Below are positions 1 through 7,918 of a stretch of 64,000 bases of DNA, piece after piece (position 1 is the first letter of the stretch; each line of letters starts with the position of its first letter). The position numbers and the translations under genes are program-made. The notes under the pieces are model-generated. The model was not told the origin of the DNA and did not search any database. It saw nothing but the letters and a program-made list of their open reading frames with translations. Source of the stretch: Acuticoccus sediminis (GTDB lineage: Bacteria; Pseudomonadota; Alphaproteobacteria; Rhizobiales; Amorphaceae); assembly GCF_003258595.1 (NCBI RefSeq), contig NZ_QHHQ01000006.1, positions 62,001 to 126,000 on the forward strand. Reading direction: 5' to 3'.

Positions 1-2518
1 CGCCCGAGGGGCCGGGGCGCACGAAGCGCCCGTCGAGCGCGGTGAGGACGCCGGCGATCTCACGCGGCCCGCAGGCGTCGACCGCCGGGGCGAGGCGGGT
101 GCCGATTTCGGCGAGCACGGCGGCCGTGGCGGTCCACCTGGGCGGGCAGGGCGCGCCGTCGATCAGGTCCGCGGCGAGCCCCTCGAGGCGCTCGATGGTG
201 TCGCCCTCGGTGCGCCACGGGGCGGCGGAGGCGCCGAGGGCGTCGGGGCGCGGGCCGGTCCAGGGCGTGCTCATGGCCGACGCGAGCGGGTCGAAGCCGA
301 GCGCGAGGTCGGCGGCGAGCGCGCGCAGGAGGGATGCGTCCCCGGGCTGTTCGCCGCGAGGGGTGCGCACCAGGGCGGCGAGGAGGTCGGTGCGCAGCCG
401 CCCCTCGGGCGATCGGCCGAAGACGTGCAGGCCGTCCCGGATCTGCAGTTCCTTCAGCTCGCACAGCCACGCGTCGAGGCGCTCCAGCGCGTCCTGCTCG
501 GCGAGGCCGGCGAGGCCGATGTCCTCGGCGAGGCCGCTGGTGGCGGCGAGGTCCAGGATTTCGCGGGCGAGGTGCCGGGTGCGGCGCGCGTCGCCGCCGG
601 AGGCTTCGTAGTACTCGTCGACCAGCGCCTCGAGGTCGCGCATCGGGCCGTGGCTTTCGGCGCGCGTCAGCGGCGGGGTGAGGTGGTCGACGATGACGGC
701 CTGGGCGCGGCGCTTGGCCTGGGCGCCCTCGCCGGGGTCGTTGACGATGAAGGGGTAGACGTGGGGCAGCGGGCCGAAGACGGCCTCGGGGAAGCAGCGG
801 TCCGAGAGGGCGAGCGCCTTGCCGGGCAGCCACTCGAGGTTGCCGTGCTTGCCCATGTGGATGACGGCGTCCACCTCGCCGCGCAGAAAGGCGTAGAAGG
901 CGAGATAGCCGTGCGGCGGGACGAGGTCCGGCGCGTGGTACGTCTCCTTCGGGTCGATGTTGTAGCCGCGCGCGGGCTGGATGCCGACGAGGACGTGGCC
1001 GAGCCGGACCAGCGGGAGGCCGAATGCGCCGGAAGGGGTGGCGGGTCCGGACGGAGCGGGGGCAGGAGCGAAGAAGGGGTCGGCCTCGGGCTCGCCCCAG
1101 CGCTCGGTGACCGCGTCGCGGACCTCCTGCGGGAGGCGGGCGAAGAACTTCGCGTAGGCGTCCAGCGGAAGCGTGACGGTCGCCGGGTTCTGCGGGTTGG
1201 CGTTCGTGGGGGCGCGTTGCAGGCGCTCGACCAGGGCGTTGCCGTCCGTGGGGAGCGGGCCGGTGGCGTAGCCGGCGGCCTGCATCGCCTCGAGAAGCGT
1301 GACGGTGCCGGCCGGGGTGTCGAGGCCGACGCCGTTGGCGAGGCGGCCGTCGCGGTTGGGGTAGTTGGCGAGGACGATGGCGACGCGGCGGTCGGCCGGG
1401 TCGGCCGGGAGCGTCGCCCAGCGGCGGGCGAGCTCGGCGACAAAGCGGACGCGCTCCGGCTCCGGCTCCGAGCGCACGACGTTGCACTCGGTACGCTCGT
1501 CCCACCGGGCGAGGGCCTTGAAGGCGATGGCGCGGGTGACGATGCGCCCGTCCACCTCGGGGAGCGCGACGTTCATGGCGAGGTCGCGCGCGGTAAGGCC
1601 CTGCGCGCCGGACTCCCACGCGGCCCGGGTGGAGCCGGAGAGGATCGCCTGGAGGACGGGGGCGCCGGTTTCGTCGAGCACGGTACCGCCGTCGGAGCCG
1701 GGCGTGCTCGCCGCGAAGGCGGTGGTGTTGAGAATGACGCCGGGGCTCGCCTTGGCGAAGGTGCCGCGGATGACCTCCTGGCTGGTCGCGTCCTTCAGCG
1801 ACGCGGCGAAGAGGGGGAGCGGGTTGAGGCCTTCGGCGCGCAGCGCGGCGGCGAGGGCGTCGATGGGACCGGTCTGCCCGCCCTGGACGAGCGCGCGGTA
1901 GAAGGTGATGGCGGCGACCGGCGCGCCCGGGGTCCAGGTGGCGGCGAGATCCTCGAACGAGGCGATCCCGGTGCCGGGCAGCCAGATCCCGGCAGGCGGC
2001 AGTGGCTCGGGCGGGCCGGGCCTGGGCGCGTCGTCGAGGATGGCGCGCGCGCGGTCGAGGAACCGCGCCGCGTTCTGGGCGCCGCCTTCGACGAGGTCGT
2101 GCCAGAGGGCCACGGCGTCCCCGGCGTCGAGGGTGGAGAGGGCGGCGAGCTCGGGATCCGGGCGGGCGTCGCCCGGGAGGGCGGCGAAGTGGATACCGTG
2201 GCGCCGGGCGGCCGCGTGGAGTGCGTCGAGGCCGTAGGGGAAGTAGCCGCGCCCGCCGAGGACGCGCGCAACGATGAGGCGGGCATGCCGTCCGGTGCGC
2301 TCGATCCACTGGTCGACGCTCATCGGGTGGGCGAGGCGCATCTGGTTGACGAGGCGCAGGCCCGGCGCGTCGGCGGGGCGCGCGGACTGGGCGGCGGCGA
2401 GGGAGGCGAGCTCCGTGTCCGCCGCGGAGAGGACGCAGATGTCGGCGGGCGTCTGGCCGAGGTCGATCGCCTCGCCCTCGTCGGCGATGGTGCCGCGCTG
2501 TGCGAGGAGGAGGTGCAT
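1..2518 (-). CDS. cobN: Cobaltochelatase subunit CobN (C-terminal part outside window)
   Basis: Large subunit of the aerobic, ATP-dependent cobaltochelatase (CobN with CobS/CobT), which inserts cobalt into hydrogenobyrinate a,c-diamide in B12 synthesis. The minus-strand frame starting at ATG 2518 stays open to base 1, giving about 839 of the usual roughly 1,250 residues. The N-terminus begins MHLLLAQRGTI and carries the family segment IDLGQTPADICVLSAADTEL. The last codons in the window read ALDGRFVRPGPSG, a conserved CobN stretch. The start overlaps the stop of cobW by one base, so the two are co-transcribed. Long open frames on both strands here are high-GC shadows. The missing part is beyond the window, not a truncation. 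Confidence 0.95.
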   Translation of the reverse strand, partial: MHLLLAQRGTIADEGEAIDLGQTPADICVLSAADTELASLAAAQSARPADAPGLRLVNQMRLAHPMSVDQWIERTGRHARLIVARVLGGRGYFPYGLDALHAAARRHGIHFAALPGDARPDPELAALSTLDAGDAVALWHDLVEGGAQNAARFLDRARAILDDAPRPGPPEPLPPAGIWLPGTGIASFEDLAATWTPGAPVAAITFYRALVQGGQTGPIDALAAALRAEGLNPLPLFAASLKDATSQEVIRGTFAKASPGVILNTTAFAASTPGSDGGTVLDETGAPVLQAILSGSTRAAWESGAQGLTARDLAMNVALPEVDGRIVTRAIAFKALARWDERTECNVVRSEPEPERVRFVAELARRWATLPADPADRRVAIVLANYPNRDGRLANGVGLDTPAGTVTLLEAMQAAGYATGPLPTDGNALVERLQRAPTNANPQNPATVTLPLDAYAKFFARLPQEVRDAVTERWGEPEADPFFAPAPAPSGPATPSGAFGLPLVRLGHVLVGIQPARGYNIDPKETYHAPDLVPPHGYLAFYAFLRGEVDAVIHMGKHGNLEWLPGKALALSDRCFPEAVFGPLPHVYPFIVNDPGEGAQAKRRAQAVIVDHLTPPLTRAESHGPMRDLEALVDEYYEASGGDARRTRHLAREILDLAATSGLAEDIGLAGLAEQDALERLDAWLCELKELQIRDGLHVFGRSPEGRLRTDLLAALVRTPRGEQPGDASLLRALAADLALGFDPLASAMSTPWTGPRPDALGASAAPWRTEGDTIERLEGLAADLIDGAPCPPRWTATAAVLAEIGTRLAPAVDACGPREIAGVLTALDGRFVRPGPSG

Positions 2519-3576
2519 CAGGCGGAGAGCCGCTCTCCGACGGCCGCCTCGATCTCGTTGCGGATGGCGCTCTCGTTGACGCCGGCCTCGGCGATCACCA
2601 CGAGCTGGGTCGCGCGCTCGCCCGGCTGCCACAGGCGATCGAAGCTCGAGGCGAGGCGCGCGCCGACGCCCTGGACCACCATTCGCATCGGCTTGCCGGG
2701 AACGTCGAGGAAGCCTTTCAGGCGGAGCACGTCGTGGCGTGCCACGATCTCCTTCAGCATCGCGACGAAGCGGTCCGGGTCGGGGATCGCCGGGGCGTCG
2801 ACCACGAAGGAGTGGAACTCGTCGTGGTCGTGCTCCCCGCCGTCCTCGTGCTCCATCTCGTGGTGGGACTTGCGGCCCGCGATGAGGGTCTCCGTCGCGG
2901 CGCCGAGGCCGAGGAGGACCTCCGGCGGGAGGTGGCCGGCAGGGGACACGACGTGGGGCGCCGGGGTCGAGTGGGCGACGGTCTCCCTCACGGCGTCGAG
3001 CGCGGCGGGCTCCAGCGTCTCGACCTTGTTGAGGACGACGAGGTCGGCGGCGCGGAGCTGATCCTCGAACAGCTCCTCCAGCGGCGACTCGTGGTCGAGC
3101 GACGGGTCGGCCTGGCGCTGGGCGTCGACGGCCGCGGGGTCGGAGGCGAAACGGCCGGCGGCGACGGCGGCGGCGTCGACCACGGTCACGACGCCGTCGA
3201 CGGTGACGCGCTCTGTGATACCGGGCCAGTTGAAGGCCTGTACGAGCGGTTGCGGCAGCGCGAGGCCGGAGGTCTCGATGACGATGTGGTCGGGCCGGGC
3301 GGGGCGCTCCAGAAGCGCGGTCATCGTCGGGATGAAGTCGTCGGCGACGGTGCAGCAGATGCAGCCGTTGGTGAGTTCGATGACGTCGTCCTCGCCGCAC
3401 GTCTCGATGCCGCAGCCCTTCAGCACTTCGCCGTCGACGCCGAGGTCGCCGAACTCATTGATGATGAGCGCGATGCGGCGGCCGTCGGCCTTCTCGAGGA
3501 GGTGACGGATCAGCGTCGTCTTGCCCGCGCCGAGGAAGCCGGTGATGACGGTCGCGGGGATCTTCTCGGTGCGCAC
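2518..3576 (-). CDS. cobW: Cobalamin biosynthesis GTPase CobW
   Basis: G3E-family P-loop GTPase thought to deliver cobalt to the cobaltochelatase. Walker A GFLGAGKT lies at residues 13-20, the metal-binding GCxCC motif has Cys72, Cys74 and Cys75, and a His/Asp/Glu-rich metal-binding loop (HHEMEHEDGGEHDHDEFH) lies near residues 236-256. Length is 352 aa with the GTG start at 3576. I prefer this to the TTG at 3582 because a GGAG lies 8 bases upstream of the GTG and would abut the TTG. It directly precedes cobN. I found no cobalamin riboswitch in the 245 bases upstream. Confidence 0.95.
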   Translation of the reverse strand: MRTEKIPATVITGFLGAGKTTLIRHLLEKADGRRIALIINEFGDLGVDGEVLKGCGIETCGEDDVIELTNGCICCTVADDFIPTMTALLERPARPDHIVIETSGLALPQPLVQAFNWPGITERVTVDGVVTVVDAAAVAAGRFASDPAAVDAQRQADPSLDHESPLEELFEDQLRAADLVVLNKVETLEPAALDAVRETVAHSTPAPHVVSPAGHLPPEVLLGLGAATETLIAGRKSHHEMEHEDGGEHDHDEFHSFVVDAPAIPDPDRFVAMLKEIVARHDVLRLKGFLDVPGKPMRMVVQGVGARLASSFDRLWQPGERATQLVVIAEAGVNESAIRNEIEAAVGERLSA

Positions 3577-3735
3577 AATCAACTCTCCGTTTCGCCAGAG
3601 CGTATCCCACGCGCAGGGCGCGATGGGAAGGCGACGGGTCGGAAAGGCGTGGATGGGGCCCGTTGCGTCCGGACCGGGGCGGGTGCCGCCTGCGGACGAT
3701 CGTGGCGTCAGCGGCCGGGACCGGTGACGCCTGTG

Positions 3736-3760
3736 CGGAACCGCGCGAACCGCGGTTCCG
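3736..3760. repeat. Perfect 10-bp inverted repeat between the crotonase gene and cobW
   Basis: CGGAACCGCG (3736-3745) and CGCGGTTCCG (3751-3760) flank a 5-base loop. No T-tract follows on either strand, so it is not a classical intrinsic terminator. It lies about 60 bases past the crotonase stop and 160 bases upstream of cobW. It may mark the 3' end of the crotonase mRNA or be a protein site. No known B12 element is recognisable around it. Confidence 0.6.
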
Positions 3761-3821
3761 TGGACCAGACGAGGGGCCGCCCGCGCGTGGGCGGCGGGGG
3801 CCGGCGGCCCCGGCCGTCAGG

Positions 3822-4625
3822 TCAGCGGCCGGTGAAGGTCGGCTTGCGCTTCTCCAGCATGGAGGAGATCGCCTCCTTGTGGTCGGCGGTCGCGTGGCCG
3901 AGGGCCTGCTTGGCGGCGGAGATTTCGAGGAGGGTCGGCAGGCTCACCTGGCCGGCTTCGCGCAAGAGGCGCTTGGTCATGCGCACCACATGCGGCGGAT
4001 TGACCGCGATGCGGCGGGCGAGGTTCCTCGCCTCGGCCATCAGGTCGTCGGAGGTGACGACGCGGGAGACGAGGCCGCAGGCGAGCGCCTCCTCGGCGTC
4101 GACGGGGTCGCCGGTGAGCGCCATCTCGCACGCCTTGGAGAAGCCGACGATCCGCGGCAGCAGCCAGGCGCCGCCGTCGCCGGGGATGATGCCGACCTTC
4201 ACGAAGCTCTCGGCGAAACGGGCGTTGTGCGAGCAGATGCGCAGGTCGCACATCAGCGTGAGGTCGCAGCCCGCACCGATCGCCGGGCCGTTGACGGCGG
4301 CGATCACGGGAACCTCCAGCGCCTCCATCGCCAGCGGGATGCGCTGGATGCCGTAGCGGTAGTTGCGGCGCGTCTGGGCGGGGAGCTCGTCGGCGAGGCC
4401 GCCGGGACCGGACATCGTCTTGAGGTTGCCGCCGGAGGAGAAGGCCGGCCCCGCTCCGGTCAGGATGACGACGCGCACGTCGATGTCGCGGTCGGCCTCC
4501 TCCAGGCGGTCGAGCAGCGCCTCGATCATGTCGTGGTCGGAGATGGCGTTGCGTGTGTCGGGGCGGTTCAGGGTGATCGTTGCGATGCCGTCGTCGTCGC
4601 GCTCGTAAAGGACCGGGTCGGTCAC
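3822..4625 (-). CDS. Crotonase-fold enoyl-CoA hydratase/isomerase family protein with altered acid residues
   Basis: Crotonase-superfamily acyl-CoA enzyme of 267 aa. The oxyanion-hole segments FSSGGNL (residues 62-68) and NGPAIGAGCDL (112-122) are clear. Aligned with rat enoyl-CoA hydratase, catalytic Glu144 corresponds to Asp121 and Glu164 to Phe141 (RFAESFVKVGIIPGDGG). A standard hydratase mechanism is therefore doubtful, and another crotonase activity (isomerase, hydrolase or similar) is possible. The chosen start is GTG 4625, which has GGAGGA 8 bases upstream and gives a normal length. An ATG at 4661 lacks such a site, and longer readings run into the divergent gene. It is divergent from the acyl-CoA racemase gene, suggesting joint use in acyl-CoA or branched-chain metabolism. 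Confidence 0.85.
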   Translation of the reverse strand: MTDPVLYERDDDGIATITLNRPDTRNAISDHDMIEALLDRLEEADRDIDVRVVILTGAGPAFSSGGNLKTMSGPGGLADELPAQTRRNYRYGIQRIPLAMEALEVPVIAAVNGPAIGAGCDLTLMCDLRICSHNARFAESFVKVGIIPGDGGAWLLPRIVGFSKACEMALTGDPVDAEEALACGLVSRVVTSDDLMAEARNLARRIAVNPPHVVRMTKRLLREAGQVSLPTLLEISAAKQALGHATADHKEAISSMLEKRKPTFTGR

Positions 4626-4812
4626 GCTCGTCTTCCTCCGTCTCGTGTCGTCTTTTGCCATGGCGGTACAGCACTCGGCCGGCAAATGCGAGCCGTTCGA
4701 GGGACGCGGCGCCGTGGCACTTGCGCGGGGCGGCAGAACGCGGCGGGATACGGAAAAATCTCGGGAGGGCGAGGATGTTGAACCGGAAGGTAAGCGTGCG
4801 AGGGCGTGCCCG
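4626..4812. promoter_or_regulatory. Divergent promoter region, crotonase and racemase genes
   Basis: This 187-base gap between two divergent acyl-CoA genes must hold both promoters. The GGAGGA ribosome-binding site of the crotonase gene is at its left end. I could not identify convincing -35/-10 pairs or an operator. Confidence 0.4.
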
Positions 4813-5895
4813 GTGACGGGGCCATTGAAGGGCGTAAAGGTCGTCGAGTTCGCCGCGATCGGTCCTGTTCCGCTGGCGGGAATGCTGCTCGCCGATCTGG
4901 GCGCGGACATCGTGCGCATCGAGCGCACGGGGGTCGCGACCATCGATCCGGACGACATCGCCTCCCGCGGGCGGCGCTTCGTGGCGCTGGACCTGAAGGA
5001 TCCGGCGGGGATCGAGGACGCGCTGCGTCTGATCGGGGCGGCGGACGTCCTGATGGAGGGCTTCCGGCCCGGCGTGATGGAGCGGCTGGGGCTGGGGCCG
5101 GACATCGTCGCGGCGCGCAATCCGGAGTTGGTCTACGGGCGCATGACGGGCTGGGGGCAGGACGGGCCGCTCGCCAAGGCGGCCGGGCACGACATCAACT
5201 ATATCGCGCTGACGGGCGCGCTGGCGGCGATCGGGACGCCGGACGAGCCGGTGCCGCCGCTCAACCTCATCGGCGACTACGCCGGCGGGACGATGTACCT
5301 GGTGATGGGGATCCTCGCGGCGCTGGTGGAGCGGCAGGCGTCGGGGCGCGGCCAGGTGATCGATTGCGCGATGGTCGACAGCGTGCCGGGGCTCCTGACC
5401 ATGTTCCACATGCTGGTGCGCAAGGGCCGGCAGGTGGAGGCGCGGCAGTCGAACTTCCTCGACGGCGGGGCGCATTTCTACCGGACGTACAAGTGCGCTG
5501 ACGGGCGGTTCATGTCGGTGGGGGCGATCGAGCCTCAGTTCTATGCCGAGCTGAGGCGGATCGCGGGGCTCGACGATCCCGCGTTCGACGCCCAGTGGGA
5601 CACGGCGGCGTGGCCGGCGCTGCGGGAGCGGATGGAGCGTGTCTTCGCGGCACGGACGCAGGCCGAGTGGTCGGGCCTGTTCGAGGGGACGGACGCGTGC
5701 GTGGCGCCGGTCCTGACGATGAGCGAGGCGCCGGCGCATGCGCACATGGCCGCGCGCGGCGTGTTCGCCGAGCGGGACGGGAAGCTGGAGGCTTCGCCGG
5801 CGCCCCGGTTCTCGCGTTCCACTCTCGAGCTGCCGGGCAAGGCGGCCGAGGCTGCGACTACGGTCGGGACCGTGCTGGACGGCTGGGGCGGGTGA
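4813..5895 (+). CDS. Alpha-methylacyl-CoA racemase (CaiB/BaiF family)
   Basis: CoA-transferase family III enzyme of 360 aa, predicted to epimerise 2-methylacyl-CoA thioesters. The three catalytic residues of mycobacterial MCR are present at matching positions: His126 (GHDINY), Asp155 (IGDYAGG) and Glu240 (GAIEPQFYAEL). The GAIEPQFY motif separates racemases from true CoA transferases. The GTG start at 4813 gives the normal N-terminus (MTGPLKGVKVVEF). An in-frame ATG at 4645 would add 56 non-homologous residues and run into the divergent gene. It is a single gene followed by 240 non-coding bases. Confidence 0.92.
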   Translation: MTGPLKGVKVVEFAAIGPVPLAGMLLADLGADIVRIERTGVATIDPDDIASRGRRFVALDLKDPAGIEDALRLIGAADVLMEGFRPGVMERLGLGPDIVAARNPELVYGRMTGWGQDGPLAKAAGHDINYIALTGALAAIGTPDEPVPPLNLIGDYAGGTMYLVMGILAALVERQASGRGQVIDCAMVDSVPGLLTMFHMLVRKGRQVEARQSNFLDGGAHFYRTYKCADGRFMSVGAIEPQFYAELRRIAGLDDPAFDAQWDTAAWPALRERMERVFAARTQAEWSGLFEGTDACVAPVLTMSEAPAHAHMAARGVFAERDGKLEASPAPRFSRSTLELPGKAAEAATTVGTVLDGWGG

Positions 5896-6040
5896 ACCCC
5901 GGTCGGCCCGGTTTCTCAGGAGTGTCGGCCCCCCCGGTTCCTGAACGCGGCTTTGGCCGATAGGCTGGGCCGGACGAGATCGGGGGCCGGGCGGGCGATC
6001 GGGCGCCGCGGGAAGGCCGTCAAGGGACGAAACTAGAAAT

Positions 6041-6107
6041 TTTCGTTCGCGTAAATGGAACGAAATGCCGGTTTCTGTCCTATGTTCCCTGGGTGAGTTC
6101 ACCCGGG
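6041..6107. promoter_or_regulatory. Inverted repeats upstream of the NAGGN operon
   Basis: Two dyads lie 28-95 bases before the operon start. TTTCGTTC (6041-6048) pairs with GAACGAAA (6058-6065) across 9 bases, in an AT-richer stretch. CCTGGGTGA (6088-6096) pairs with TCACCCGGG (6099-6107) across 2 bases, with one wobble. The first is a plausible operator for osmotic control and the second a possible leader hairpin. Both assignments are inference. The rest of 5896-6135 shows nothing recognisable. Confidence 0.4.
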
Positions 6108-6135
6108 TAGTGCAGCGAAGAGGGAAACACGCTTC

Positions 6136-7911
6136 ATGTGTGGCATCTGTGGCGAGGTGCGGTTCGACGGCTCGGCGGCGTCGGTTCCAGCGGTGGTCAA
6201 GATGGCGGACGCTATGGCGCCGCGTGGGCCTGACGGTCAGGGAATCCTGGCGCGGGACGGGTTCGCCTTCGGCCATCGGCGGCTGACGATCATCGACCTG
6301 TCGGTCCGCTCGTCGCAACCGATGACGGACCCGGAGCTCGGCCTTTCGATCGTCTTCAACGGCTGCATCTACAACTACCCGGAGCTGCGCGCGGAGCTGG
6401 AGGGGAAGGGCTACCGCTTCTTCTCGTCCGGTGACACGGAAGTGATCCTCAAGGCGTATCACGCCTGGGGGATCGACTGCGTGAAGCGGTTCCACGGGAT
6501 GTTCGCGTTCGTCATCCACGAGCGCGAGACGCAGCGCGTGGTGATGGGGCGCGACCGGTTCGGCATCAAGCCGTTCTACTATGCCAACGGGCCGAAGCGG
6601 GTGCGCTTCGCGTCGTCGCTGCAGGCGCTGCTCGCGGCAGGCGAGGTGGACACCTCGATCGATCCCGTGGCGCTGAACCACTACATGTCGTTCCATGCCG
6701 TGGTGCCGCCGCCGCGTACCATCCTGTCCGGGATCCGCAAGCTGCCGCCGGCGACGGTGCGGGTGATGGAGCCGAACGGCGAGTTCAAGGACAACGTCTA
6801 CTGGCGTGTCAGCTACGAGCGGACGGCCGAGGACCTCAAGGTGTCGGGCGAGGAATGGCGCGACCGGGTGATGGCGGCGCTGAAGCTGGCCGTCGACCGC
6901 CGGATGGTCGCCGACGTTCCGGTCGGCGTGCTGCTGTCGGGCGGTGTCGACTCCTCGGTGATCGTCGCGCTGCTGGCACAGGCGGGGCAGAAGGACCTCA
7001 AGACCTTCTCGATCGGCTTCGAGGACGCGCACGGCGAGGTCGGCAACGAGTTCGAGTTCTCCGACATCATCGCCAAGCGGTTCGACACGGACCACCACCG
7101 CATCTACGTGCCGTCCTCGGAGATGATCGAGAACCTGCCGCTGGCGGTCGGCGCGATGCCGGAGCCGATGGTCTCATACGACAACATCGGCTTCTTCCTG
7201 CTGTCGCGGGAGGTGGCCAAGCAGATCAAGGTCGTGCAGTCCGGGCAGGGCGCGGACGAGATCTTCGGCGGCTATCACTGGTACCCGCCGATGGCATCGG
7301 CCAACGACCCGCTGGCGGCGTACTCGAAGGCGTTCTTCGACCGCGACTACCGGCGCATGACGGAGGAGGTGGCCTCTCCCTACCTCGCCGACCACGATGC
7401 GGCGCTGGACTACGTGCGCGAGCAGTTCGCGATCCCGGGTGCGGACGATCCGGTCGACAAGGCGCTGCGGATCGATTCGACGGTCATGCTCGTTGATGAC
7501 CCGGTGAAGCGGGTGGATGCCATGACCATGGCGTGGGGGCTGGAGGCGCGGGTGCCGTTCCTCGACCACGAGCTCTGCGAGCTCGCGGCGAAGATCCCGG
7601 CCGAGCACAAGCTGAAGGACGGCGGCAAGGGCGTCCTGAAGGACGTCGCGCGGCAGCTGGTGCCGAACGAGATCATCGATCGCAAGAAGGGGTATTTCCC
7701 TGTACCGGCTTTGAAATATATTTCAGGTCCGGTGAAGGAGATGGTCGAGGACGTCCTGGGCGCTTCGGCCGCCAAAACGCGTGGGTTGTTCAATCCCGCG
7801 TATTTGGACAAGCTGCTGGCGGATCCGCCGGCACACATCACGCCGCTGCGGGGGTCGGAACTCTGGCAGGTTGCGCTCCTCGAGATGTGGCTACAGTCCC
7901 ATCGGATCTGA
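6136..7911 (+). CDS. asnO: N-acetylglutaminylglutamine amidotransferase (asparagine-synthase type)
   Basis: Converts the N-acetylglutaminylglutamine dipeptide to its amide (NAGGN), a compatible solute made under osmotic stress. 591 aa. The class-II glutamine amidotransferase domain starts at Cys2 (MCGICGEV), exposed after Met removal, with RGPDG and FNGCIYN motifs. The asparagine-synthase domain has the PP-loop SGGVDS at residues 268-273. Gene order (this gene, GNAT/ATP-grasp synthetase, M42 hydrolase) is the three-gene signature of the NAGGN system and separates it from ordinary asparagine synthetase AsnB. It is the first gene of a tight operon, with 7 bases to the next gene. Confidence 0.93.
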   Translation: MCGICGEVRFDGSAASVPAVVKMADAMAPRGPDGQGILARDGFAFGHRRLTIIDLSVRSSQPMTDPELGLSIVFNGCIYNYPELRAELEGKGYRFFSSGDTEVILKAYHAWGIDCVKRFHGMFAFVIHERETQRVVMGRDRFGIKPFYYANGPKRVRFASSLQALLAAGEVDTSIDPVALNHYMSFHAVVPPPRTILSGIRKLPPATVRVMEPNGEFKDNVYWRVSYERTAEDLKVSGEEWRDRVMAALKLAVDRRMVADVPVGVLLSGGVDSSVIVALLAQAGQKDLKTFSIGFEDAHGEVGNEFEFSDIIAKRFDTDHHRIYVPSSEMIENLPLAVGAMPEPMVSYDNIGFFLLSREVAKQIKVVQSGQGADEIFGGYHWYPPMASANDPLAAYSKAFFDRDYRRMTEEVASPYLADHDAALDYVREQFAIPGADDPVDKALRIDSTVMLVDDPVKRVDAMTMAWGLEARVPFLDHELCELAAKIPAEHKLKDGGKGVLKDVARQLVPNEIIDRKKGYFPVPALKYISGPVKEMVEDVLGASAAKTRGLFNPAYLDKLLADPPAHITPLRGSELWQVALLEMWLQSHRI

Positions 7912-7918
7912 GGTTTTA

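Noticed and set aside
425-3061. Plus-strand open frame of 878 codons opposite cobN/cobW
   Set aside because: The minus strand carries recognisable CobN and CobW; the plus reading has no family motif.
3577-3821. Cobalamin riboswitch before cobW
   Set aside because: I looked on the minus strand for the B12-box and the conserved core segments and found none; only an unrelated dyad is present.
3817-7098. Minus-strand open frame of 1,093 codons across the crotonase, racemase and asnO genes
   Set aside because: Arg/His/Pro-rich translation without domains, antisense to well-supported genes; an effect of high GC3.
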